Of a stretch of DNA of 21,145 nt, positions 14,856 to 21,145 are shown piece after piece (the stretch's first letter is position 1; each line of letters opens with the position of its first letter). A model generated the notes under the pieces. It saw only the letters and a list, made by a program, of their open reading frames with translations, was not told where the DNA came from and searched no databases. The stretch is from UBA2450 sp045132035 (GTDB taxonomy: Bacteria; Bacillota_I; Bacilli_A; RFN20; CAG-826), in contig JBGURM010000012.1 in NCBI GenBank assembly GCA_045132035.1, positions 1 through 21,145 of the forward strand. Reading direction: 5' to 3'. The translations under genes were made by a program, and so were the position numbers.

Positions 14856-15560
14856 CTATATGAAGAATAAAGAAAACGCAATCAAAAATTGAGCAACATA
14901 ATAGCAAATAGAATAAATAGCGAGATATGCTTTTGGTCTTTGACCAGCTTTGAAATAAGCGCCCGTTAGCATACAATCACTAGTTGCAAAGAACACTGCT
15001 CCAACAAAGAACATAACAGAAGGAACGACTGCAAAGTGATTAAGAATCGCCATATATAAAGATGTTGATAACATCGACATTAAACACGCTAGATAGAATA
15101 AACCAAAAGGAAGCATCTTCCCAAAACTAATTCCCACTCTAGGAGAAATAATCATATATATGCAAGATAACACTAAAGCGGTAATAAATGGTAATATCGC
15201 AAATATCACATTTCCTGGGATGTAATATCCAAAGAATAAAGCAAGGATATAGGAGATATGACCGAAGGCAAAAGCAAACATTCCTGCTAATATCCAAATG
15301 TTTTTGGTTTTTGTAGTAATGTATTTAAATCCCAAAAGAAGATCACCAAGCATGCCAAATATTAATCCTAGTAGAAGGAATACCTTAAATAAAACATTAC
15401 CTTGAGTGGTAACAAATAAATAAATTCCTAATGCTACAAAAAATAATGAGGCAATAGTTTTTAAAATAATTGTCTTCAAAGAATAGTTAGTAACCTTGCT
15501 AACGATAAAAATAGCGGACATTACCGCTCCTAAAGATAGGAGTACAATCGACACAACCAT
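14856..15560 (-). CDS. YhhN/TMEM86-family membrane protein (lysoplasmalogenase-like)
   Basis: 234 residues with about eight transmembrane helices. Family motifs are visible: FGMLGDLLLG (about 88-97) with its Asp, FGHISYIL, VGAVFFATSDCMLT with a second Asp, and YYVAQFLIA at the end. The eukaryotic TMEM86 proteins hydrolyse the vinyl-ether bond of lysoplasmalogens. Bacterial YhhN members are less studied, but plasmalogens are common in anaerobes, so a role in ether-lipid turnover is a fair guess. It is a single-gene unit between hipBA and preTA. No Shine-Dalgarno sequence precedes the ATG, and TATAAT at 15580-15575 would give a leader of under 10 nt. Confidence 0.82.
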   Translation of the reverse strand: MVVSIVLLSLGAVMSAIFIVSKVTNYSLKTIILKTIASLFFVALGIYLFVTTQGNVLFKVFLLLGLIFGMLGDLLLGFKYITTKTKNIWILAGMFAFAFGHISYILALFFGYYIPGNVIFAILPFITALVLSCIYMIISPRVGISFGKMLPFGLFYLACLMSMLSTSLYMAILNHFAVVPSVMFFVGAVFFATSDCMLTGAYFKAGQRPKAYLAIYSICYYVAQFLIAFSLFFI

Positions 15561-15618
15561 AAATCTATATATTTATTATAATTCATTCTTATTTAATCTG
15601 CATAAAAAACAATATAAA

Positions 15619-15651
15619 AACCGGATAGTCGAATCATTGGCTTATCCGGTT
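15619..15651 (-). terminator. Terminator of the preT-preA operon
   Basis: AACCGGATA and TATCCGGTT form a 9-bp perfect stem around a 15-nt loop, followed on the minus strand by TTTATATTG; it lies 10 nt after the preA stop. Confidence 0.8.
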
Positions 15652-15661
15652 CCTTATGTTT

Positions 15662-16909
15662 TTAAAGTCTAATATCTTTAATCTTTCTTCCAGGTTTAGC
15701 GGTCTTCTTGAAGACAATTTCGCCTTGAGAGATTGCGCCTACTGGACATACATGTCCACAAAGTAAGCAACCAACACACTTATCATGATTGCAATGTGGA
15801 CGACGTTTATCTTCATCCCACTCCATCGCTTGATGTGCGCCATCATAACAAGAAATGTAACATCTACCACATCCAACACACTTATCTTCGTCGATTTGTG
15901 GATAGACAATATAATCTCTATCAAGCTCTTCTGCTGGAATGATATTTTTGTTTGCTTTTCCGATTAATTCATGTAGGGAGTCAACTCTTTGCTCTTCCAT
16001 GTAGTGCATTAAGCCATTGCACATATCTTCAACAATGCGGTATCCGTATTGCATAATTCCGGTTGTAACTTGAATAGTTGTAGCACCAACAAGAATGAAT
16101 TCTGCGGCATCTTCCCAAGTTTCACATCCACCGATACCAGAAATCTCTAAGTTAGGGATAGCGGTTCTCATTTGTTGAATGAATCTTAAGGCGACTGGTT
16201 TAACTGCTTTTCCAGAATATCCAGAAATGGAGGATTTACCGTTAACTATTGGCATACCAATCTTCTTTTGAAGATCGATATTACAAATTGATTTAATGGT
16301 GTTAATCGCGGCAATACCATCCGCTCCACCTTCTAAACACGCTTTAGCGACTTCCACCATATCGGTGATATTAGGTGTCATTTTCGCCATCATTGGAAGT
16401 TTACTTCCACGTTTAACAGCTTGGCAGTATTTCTTACAAAGTTCTGGATTAGAGCCAACGTCACTTCCCATCGCGTGAGAAGTCATTTGAGGACATGAAA
16501 GGTTCATTTCAATCATATCCGCACCGGCTTCAGTGACTTTTCTAGCAAGGTCTTCCCAAGTCTCTTCATCATTACCCATGATGGAAGCGATTAAAACTTT
16601 GTCAGGATATTCTTTCTTTAAACGAGCTAAATCCGCTAAATTCTCTTCAAGAGAATGTTCAGCGATTTGTTCCATGTTTTTAAAACCAATAAATGGTTCG
16701 GCTTCTTTATCTAATTTGTCAAATCTTGGTGAGACTTCATTAATGACATATGATTTTGGGCCTATTGTCTTAAAGACAATACCACCCCAACCAACATCAT
16801 ATGCTTTTTTACACATATCGTAGTCATTACCAACTGGGGAAGAAGATAAACAGAATGGGTTTGGGAATTTAACACCTAAGAAGGTGACACTTAAATCTTT
16901 CTTAACCAT
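15662..16909 (-). CDS. preA: NAD-dependent dihydropyrimidine dehydrogenase, pyrimidine-binding subunit PreA
   Basis: 415 residues, close to E. coli PreA (411). A dihydroorotate-dehydrogenase-like FMN barrel spans about 5-310 (NPFCLSSSPVGN at the start, GIGGCETWEDAAEFILVGA near its end). The active-site segment EMNLSCPQM has N136 and C139 at the positions of the substrate-binding Asn and catalytic Cys of mammalian DPD. The C-terminus holds two [4Fe-4S] motifs (C344/347/350/354 and C378/381/384/388). The enzyme interconverts uracil or thymine and their dihydro forms with NAD(H). It starts 2 nt after preT with GGAGGG in the preT end. No dihydropyrimidinase or ureidopropionase gene is nearby. Confidence 0.92.
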   Translation of the reverse strand: MVKKDLSVTFLGVKFPNPFCLSSSPVGNDYDMCKKAYDVGWGGIVFKTIGPKSYVINEVSPRFDKLDKEAEPFIGFKNMEQIAEHSLEENLADLARLKKEYPDKVLIASIMGNDEETWEDLARKVTEAGADMIEMNLSCPQMTSHAMGSDVGSNPELCKKYCQAVKRGSKLPMMAKMTPNITDMVEVAKACLEGGADGIAAINTIKSICNIDLQKKIGMPIVNGKSSISGYSGKAVKPVALRFIQQMRTAIPNLEISGIGGCETWEDAAEFILVGATTIQVTTGIMQYGYRIVEDMCNGLMHYMEEQRVDSLHELIGKANKNIIPAEELDRDYIVYPQIDEDKCVGCGRCYISCYDGAHQAMEWDEDKRRPHCNHDKCVGCLLCGHVCPVGAISQGEIVFKKTAKPGRKIKDIRL

Positions 16910-16911
16910 GA

Positions 16912-18120
16912 TTATTTCCCTCCTAAATATTTTTTAACAGCGTAGGCGACTTCTTTAGCGCTCCTCACTGCGTAGACAACAGTCTTTTCTCCATTAGGAG
17001 CAACATCACCACAAACAAAGACTTTTCCGCCTGCGTTAGTGACTTCTTGTAATTTATTGACTTCAAAACCAAGTAAGCCAGCTTCTGTATATTGGCCAAC
17101 CGCTAAAATGATGAGGTCAGCTTTGACTTCGAGTTTAGCAGGAATGAAGCGATGTTGGAAAACAACTTTCTTTCCTTTTAAGGCTACTGGAACATAGCCA
17201 TCAATAATAGAGACATTTTGTTCTTGTGAGCCTTGAAGTTCTTTCTTACTAGCTTTGAATTCATCAAATGTTTCATAAACAACATCAGTAACTTGTTTAA
17301 CTCCTAAGAGTTTTAAAGTTGTAACGGTGTCCATTGCGACATCTCCACCACCAATAACAAGAACGTTTTCTGGAACTTTGATATTTCCTTTTCTTCTTTT
17401 GGCTTCATGGAGGAAATCAACCGCAGTCTTAACAAATCTCTTACCCGCAAACATTGGTAAGACTTTACCTTTATTATGTCCAACCGCGACGATAACCGCG
17501 TCATATTCTTTCTTTAATTCTTCGATATCTTCAACTGGATGATTCAAAACGATATCAACACCAAGTTCGACGATACGATTAATTTCTTTATCAACCACTG
17601 AAGTTGGTAAACGATATTCAGGAATACCATATCTTAAATATCCACCAGCTTTAGCTTCTTTTTCATAGATTGTTACTTCGTAACCATCTTGGGCCAATAT
17701 ACCAGCGACTGATAATCCAGCGGGACCACTACCAATAACAGCAACTTTCTTGCCGTTAAGAGGCTTAGTTTCTAAGATATCCATCTTAAGCGCTGCTTCA
17801 TTATCAGTGATATATCTTTGAATTCTACCAATATCAATTGGTTTATCGATACCACTTCTAGAGCAGCCTTGTTGACAATATCTTTCAGTTGGACAGACTC
17901 TTGCGCATATTGCACCTAAAATATTGTTGATACGAACAGTTTCCGCTGCACCTTTTACATTTTTAAAACGCACAGAACGAATAAATTTTGCTGGATCTGT
18001 TCCAGCAGGACAGGCTTTAGAACATGGAGCGTCATGACAAAGAAGACATCTACTTGCTTCTTCCATCACTAAACGAGGGGTGTACCCCGCTTCATATTCT
18101 TTCATGTACTTTTCGGACAT
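16912..18120 (-). CDS. preT: NAD-dependent dihydropyrimidine dehydrogenase, NADH/FAD subunit PreT
   Basis: 402 residues. The N-terminal domain has eight cysteines for two [4Fe-4S] clusters (C25/28/33/37 and C72/76/82/86), as in GltB-small-subunit-like proteins. Then come an FAD-binding VIGSGPAG (128-135), GGYLRYGIPEYRLP (159-172), an NAD-binding VLVIGGGDVAMD (253-264) and a C-terminal FAD motif FVCGDVAPNGEKTVVYAV. PreT passes electrons from NADH through FAD and the clusters to PreA. First gene of the operon, with AAGGAGGATTT before the ATG. Related flavoproteins serve glutamate synthase and NfnB, but pairing with PreA settles the call. Confidence 0.92.
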   Translation of the reverse strand: MSEKYMKEYEAGYTPRLVMEEASRCLLCHDAPCSKACPAGTDPAKFIRSVRFKNVKGAAETVRINNILGAICARVCPTERYCQQGCSRSGIDKPIDIGRIQRYITDNEAALKMDILETKPLNGKKVAVIGSGPAGLSVAGILAQDGYEVTIYEKEAKAGGYLRYGIPEYRLPTSVVDKEINRIVELGVDIVLNHPVEDIEELKKEYDAVIVAVGHNKGKVLPMFAGKRFVKTAVDFLHEAKRRKGNIKVPENVLVIGGGDVAMDTVTTLKLLGVKQVTDVVYETFDEFKASKKELQGSQEQNVSIIDGYVPVALKGKKVVFQHRFIPAKLEVKADLIILAVGQYTEAGLLGFEVNKLQEVTNAGGKVFVCGDVAPNGEKTVVYAVRSAKEVAYAVKKYLGGK

Positions 18121-18184
18121 TAAAAATCCTCCTTATTGCGTATGAAAAGAATTTATTCGTATATATTTTAATATAAATAGGAAT

Positions 18185-18198
18185 ATTAATATATTAAT
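18185..18198. promoter_or_regulatory. 14-bp perfect palindrome upstream of preT
   Basis: ATTAATATATTAAT lies about 65 bp before the preT ATG in a very AT-rich 118-bp gap. No convincing -10/-35 pair could be chosen there. It may be an operator, but such palindromes also arise by chance in AT-rich DNA. Confidence 0.25.
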
Positions 18199-18226
18199 TT
18201 CAAATTTTGTTTATCATTTAGTAAAA

Positions 18227-18244
18227 AAGTAGGACCACCTACTT
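18227..18244 (-). terminator. Terminator overlapping the stop of the glycosyltransferase fusion
   Basis: AAGTAGG-TGGT-CCTACTT is a 7-bp stem with a 4-nt loop, followed by TTTT then ACTAAATG on the minus strand. The TAG stop (18241-18239) is inside the 5' arm. Confidence 0.75.
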
Positions 18245-20176
18245 CTTCTTGCTTGGATTGATTTCTTGATAAATACTAAGAATCTTTTTAGACCATTTAT
18301 CTGGTGTAAATTGTTTCATTGTATTCTTAGCAGCGTCCACGATCTTCTTATTATTTTTAAATAACGCTTTTTCAATTCTTTCTACCCATTGATAGAAATC
18401 TTCGTAAATATAAGCGTTTACTCCATCTTCAAAGATTCCTTCAATCGCTTTGTCTTTCTTGACAAGTAGAAGTGTTCCACATGCCGCAGCCTCAAAATAA
18501 GTTAAGCCTTGTGTTTCAAAGTTACTCGCAGTCACAAAGACATCAAATAAAGAATAATAATATTTGAGTTTAGTGTTTTCAACTTCTCCCACAAAGATGA
18601 CACTTTCTTCAATTTCTAACTTTTTAACAGTTTTCTTTAATAGTTTTAAAGCGTCACCAACCCCGACAATAACAAAGACAAGATTAGGAATTTCGTTTTT
18701 AATTTCTGAGATAAATTGAAGAGTCTCAACGATGTTCTTTTCGGTTGATACACGACCAATATAGCCAAGAACCTTCTTGTTTTTGAGGTCGTATTTCTCT
18801 CTTAATTTATTCACTTCCGTTAAATCTTCACGACTCATTTTAAATCTATCAAGGTCGATTGAACTTGGAATAACTCTAATATCTTTCGCGTTACTATCAT
18901 TAGAAAGAATTTCATAGCTCTTTTGTGAAGGAACAGTGATTGTTTTACATTCTTTATAGACTTTAGAGAATAGCAATTCTTTTGCGGCTTTATAAGTAAT
19001 ATCACCAGCGAATTTACCAAACTTTTGTTCGTAATACATCTTCCATATAGTGTGATAAGTGTACACCATATTGATACCAGTGTATTTTGCTAATAGTAGA
19101 GCAATTTGACTCATTGAATATTCAGTGTGTAAATGTAAATAATCAAAACCGAATAAAGAAAGCATCTTTGCGTTTCTTTGGAAGGCAAAACTCTTTAACA
19201 TATGGAGGTCTTTATGACCTTTAACAAATCTAGCAGGAGATCCAAGAACTGGAATATAGTCGCTTGGTAATTTATCTAATGGTTCTTTTTTATCCCATAA
19301 GGCAATGATATATGTTTCATATCCTAATTTTTGAAGTTCTTCTTTTAATAGATTAACCACTGTTGAAACTCCATTAACAAATAATGGGAAAACATCAGTC
19401 AATAAACCAATACGTTTAGGAAGTGGCTCATCTTCTAAAACACTAAATAAATGTTCAAAGAATTTTTCGTTATATGTAACTGAGTCAGGTAATTTACCAG
19501 GATGAGTTTCACCAACGAATAAATCATAATCATCTTTGCGATAAAATTCGGTTAATTCTTTATCTAAGTTATGGTGATAATAAAGGAAATATCCACTTAG
19601 TGGGTAACAAGTAAATTTAACTTTTGGATTATCTTTGCCTTTTTCAAAAATTGAATATCTAGAATCAATATTATTCACTATGTCGTTTTGGCCGTAGAAT
19701 ATAAATGTTGGAATTTTAAAAGAGGCGATATCATGAGAGATAGTGAATTCGTCTTTATATTTATTAACTGGAGAAATTAAGATGAATTTTGTAATTCCTT
19801 TTAATTTGCTCTTTTGCATATAAGAAGCAAGATAGGCTCCAACACCAAAACCCATAAAAATAATGGATTCATTTTTAATAACTTTATGTTGAATAATATC
19901 AGCTACTAAACGAGATAAAACTTTTGAATAATAGTTAAAGAAAAGAACCCTATCTCCGTGATTTAAAAACTTAATAACAACAACGTGATATCCCTTTTCA
20001 ATAATTGGATTAAGAAGATCCATATATTGAGTTTCACCTTGATAATGAAATAACGGGAAAATTATAGCCTTCCCAATAGATGAAGTATTGTTATATGAAA
20101 GAATCTCATAAGGGTTATGATCTACTTCAAATTGATATGATTTTGGCGCTCTTCTTACTCTTTTTGAAATTTTCAT
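18239..20176 (-). CDS. Fusion of a nucleophile-less alpha/beta-hydrolase domain and a GT4 glycosyltransferase
   Basis: 645 residues from the ATG at 20176 (MKISKRVRRAPKSYQFEVDH). The open frame runs upstream to a GTG at 20230, but those 18 codons lie in the inserted IS end or at its junction. Residues about 20-250 look like an alpha/beta hydrolase: FPLFHYQGETQYMD, a nucleophile elbow FMGFGVGAYLAS, then FYGQNDIV and YYHHN. The elbow reads G-F-G-V-G (109-113), so the serine of GxSxG is Gly111 and the domain should be inactive. Residues about 255-640 are GT4: LLTDVFPLFVNGVSTVVNLL, HLHTEYSM, GRVSTEKN (474-481) and the EX7E motif (E554, E562). The GT part resembles diacylglycerol glucosyltransferases of Acholeplasma and Firmicutes, suggesting membrane glycolipid synthesis; acceptor and sugar are inferred. 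Translation signals were disturbed by the insertion. Confidence 0.85.
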   Translation of the reverse strand: MKISKRVRRAPKSYQFEVDHNPYEILSYNNTSSIGKAIIFPLFHYQGETQYMDLLNPIIEKGYHVVVIKFLNHGDRVLFFNYYSKVLSRLVADIIQHKVIKNESIIFMGFGVGAYLASYMQKSKLKGITKFILISPVNKYKDEFTISHDIASFKIPTFIFYGQNDIVNNIDSRYSIFEKGKDNPKVKFTCYPLSGYFLYYHHNLDKELTEFYRKDDYDLFVGETHPGKLPDSVTYNEKFFEHLFSVLEDEPLPKRIGLLTDVFPLFVNGVSTVVNLLKEELQKLGYETYIIALWDKKEPLDKLPSDYIPVLGSPARFVKGHKDLHMLKSFAFQRNAKMLSLFGFDYLHLHTEYSMSQIALLLAKYTGINMVYTYHTIWKMYYEQKFGKFAGDITYKAAKELLFSKVYKECKTITVPSQKSYEILSNDSNAKDIRVIPSSIDLDRFKMSREDLTEVNKLREKYDLKNKKVLGYIGRVSTEKNIVETLQFISEIKNEIPNLVFVIVGVGDALKLLKKTVKKLEIEESVIFVGEVENTKLKYYYSLFDVFVTASNFETQGLTYFEAAACGTLLLVKKDKAIEGIFEDGVNAYIYEDFYQWVERIEKALFKNNKKIVDAAKNTMKQFTPDKWSKKILSIYQEINPSKKK

Positions 20177-20190
20177 GTTTCTATTATTAT

Positions 20191-20326
20191 GTGACATCCT
20201 CCCCCACTTATAGAAGATGGGGCTTCCCACTCAAGAAATCTAGTGATTTCAGATTAGATGGGCTATCCCCGAGAGTCCCTCGGTTAAGGATATTTTAACA
20301 AGATATCCAACTTATTATAACTAATT
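20191..20326 (-). ncRNA. Omega-RNA (reRNA) region of the TnpB element
   Basis: The segment after the tnpB stop is rich in short hairpins on the minus strand: GGATAT/ATATCC, CCGAG/CTCGG, GAAATC-ACTA-GATTTC and the terminal CCCCA/TGGGG. In this family the RNA made from the tnpB 3' region and right end guides TnpB, and the guide is the host DNA just past the right end. That would be about 20190-20171 here. The 5' limit of the RNA is unknown and probably lies inside tnpB. Confidence 0.7.
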
Positions 20327-21145
20327 TTAATTAGAAGGATTAAGAATCATTCTCATTCCTTCTTTTTTAATGTTGATTGCCGCATTATGGTCGCGGTTAT
20401 GTTTGACACCACAATTTGGGCAAATCCAGGATTTAGTTTTAAGAAGCAAATCAGTTTTTCGATATTCACATTCAGAACATAATTGGCTAGAAGGAAAATA
20501 TTTATCTACTTTTATTAATTTCTTATTTAGCCATTCAAGTTTGTATTTAAGTTGATTTAAGAATGTTCCAAAGGCTAAATCATTAACAAAGATACCTAAT
20601 TTCATTTCTTCTTTTCTTTCGCTAATGGATTTTAAATCAAGATCTTCCACAAAAACATAGTCATATTTATTAGCAATATATCGACTAGTTTTATGTAGAA
20701 AGTCTTTCCTTTGATTAGCAATTTTTTCATGAAGATTAGTAATTCTAAGACGCTGCTCCATATAGTTATTACTACCCTTTACCATATGAGACAGCTTTCT
20801 TTGCTCTTTTGCTAATTTAGTTAAAGACGATTCATAAAACTTAGACATATTAGTTTTTGTTTTAGAATCACTAACGAAAAGATTTGCTAAAGAAAAATCT
20901 AATCCGATTGAATTAGTAAGAATTAAGGAATCTTTACTATGTTCTTGATATTCTTGATATTCTTCTTCACCAATTAAAGAAACATAATAATATTTCCCGA
21001 TTCTAGAAACACTCACAGTTGAGTAGACAAATGATTCTGGTAGCTTACGATGATAAACAAATTTTACTCTACCGATTTTAGGGATTTGGATTTCATCTCC
21101 TTCAATTCGGATTGAGTTATAGATATTCATGGTAATATAACCATA
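20327..21145 (-). CDS. tnpB: TnpB RNA-guided endonuclease, N-terminus beyond the window
   Basis: 272 residues are visible. The ATG at 21130 is internal: the frame stays open to the window edge (YGYIT before MNIYNSIRIEG), and complete TnpB is about 370-400 residues. Counting from that ATG, all three RuvC-like acidic residues are present: D78 in SIGLDFSLANLFV, E162 in VFVEDLDLKS and D247 in HNRDHNAAINI. The zinc finger has C218, C221, C237 and C240. The nuclease domain looks intact. TnpB cuts DNA that matches the omega-RNA guide next to a short motif, which helps the element persist at its site after excision. The gene runs in the same direction as the downstream glycosyltransferase fusion. Confidence 0.95.
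   Translation of the reverse strand, partial: YGYITMNIYNSIRIEGDEIQIPKIGRVKFVYHRKLPESFVYSTVSVSRIGKYYYVSLIGEEEYQEYQEHSKDSLILTNSIGLDFSLANLFVSDSKTKTNMSKFYESSLTKLAKEQRKLSHMVKGSNNYMEQRLRITNLHEKIANQRKDFLHKTSRYIANKYDYVFVEDLDLKSISERKEEMKLGIFVNDLAFGTFLNQLKYKLEWLNKKLIKVDKYFPSSQLCSECEYRKTDLLLKTKSWICPNCGVKHNRDHNAAINIKKEGMRMILNPSN

Larger units (their letters stand above)
20191..21145 (-). mobile_element. IS200/IS605-family element (tnpB type), right end; left end beyond the window
   Basis: The element comprises tnpB, its structured downstream region and a terminal hairpin (CCCCA...TGGGG, about 20206-20226), followed by GGAGGATGTCAC. The last bases, TCAC at 20194-20191, resemble the short cleavage tetranucleotides of this family. 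The right boundary is therefore put at 20191; it could be off by a few bases. No tnpA is visible; it may lie outside or be absent, as in many tnpB-only copies. No inverted terminal repeats or target duplication are expected for this family. Confidence 0.75.

Noticed and set aside
14785..14892. Plus-strand 35-codon frame starting MYRDKLLKKYW
   Set aside because: It runs through the terminator of the yhhN-like gene and overlaps its 3' end; no ribosome binding site or known family.
20177..20230. N-terminal extension of the glycosyltransferase fusion (GTG start, MGSPIFYKWGR)
   Set aside because: The codons read the terminal hairpin of the inserted IS end and its junction; open by chance, no proper ribosome binding site.
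1..21145. Mycoplasma genetic code (TGA as Trp)
   Set aside because: All Trp codons in the recognised proteins are TGG, full-length proteins contain no internal TGA, and TGA ends ecfA2 and hipB.
1..21145. CRISPR array, tRNA or rRNA genes
   Set aside because: No regularly spaced repeat-spacer units, and no cloverleaf or rRNA-like stretch was recognised; the only tandem repeat is the 10-bp one at 601-670.

Overview
The window looks like chromosome from a low-GC, anaerobic, Gram-positive-type bacterium: Firmicutes, in or near the Bacilli/Erysipelotrichia and the uncultured gut 'Tenericutes-like' lineages. The signs are AT-rich intergenic DNA, strong GGAGG ribosome binding sites, Firmicutes gene order (cysS-rlmB-sigH; ecfA1-ecfA2-ecfT-truA next to rplM), a trimeric NAD-linked [FeFe] hydrogenase and no respiratory genes. 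Tryptophan is encoded by TGG throughout, and TGA occurs only as a stop (ends of ecfA2 and hipB), so the Mycoplasma code is not in use. The exact lineage is inferred and cannot be fixed from this window.

Layout. (1) 1-392: 5' part of rplM on the minus strand, with promoter and candidate leader. (2) About 570-1835: a plus-strand accessory patch in an otherwise minus-strand region. It holds a 10-bp-phased tandem repeat, a four-helix membrane protein flanked by 25-bp direct repeats, and a YefM/YoeB-type toxin-antitoxin pair. A hairpin terminator at 1834-1871 serves this patch and the convergent yebC. (3) 1919-8776, minus strand: cysS, rlmB, a SigH-like sigma factor, ecfA1, ecfA2, ecfT, truA and yebC. 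The sigma factor apparently starts at an AUA codon. Its Shine-Dalgarno sequence is the 3' arm of a terminator-like hairpin. (4) 8929-13099: hydC-hydB-hydA, a bifurcating-type NADH/ferredoxin [FeFe] hydrogenase with its own promoter and terminator. (5) 13216-14723: hipBA toxin-antitoxin operon behind two 16-bp operator-like repeats. (6) 14856-15560: YhhN/TMEM86 membrane protein. (7) 15662-18120: preT-preA, NAD-dependent dihydropyrimidine dehydrogenase. (8) 18239-20176: a fusion of an alpha/beta-hydrolase fold that has lost its nucleophile with a GT4 glycosyltransferase. (9) 20191 to the window end: the right part of an IS200/IS605-family element with an active-looking tnpB and its omega-RNA region. 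It is inserted 14 bp before the start codon of the fusion gene.

How the genes fit together. Region 3 is housekeeping: cysteinyl-tRNA charging, rRNA and tRNA modification, transcription, vitamin uptake energising and ribosome function. The hydrogenase and PreTA are iron-sulfur redox systems linked to NAD(H); with no respiratory chain visible they fit a fermentative cell that disposes of reductant as H2. The GT4 fusion is probably a membrane glycolipid enzyme. The most interesting points are the sigma-factor control region, the pseudo-hydrolase/glycosyltransferase fusion, and the TnpB element whose guide segment would span the start codon of that fusion gene.
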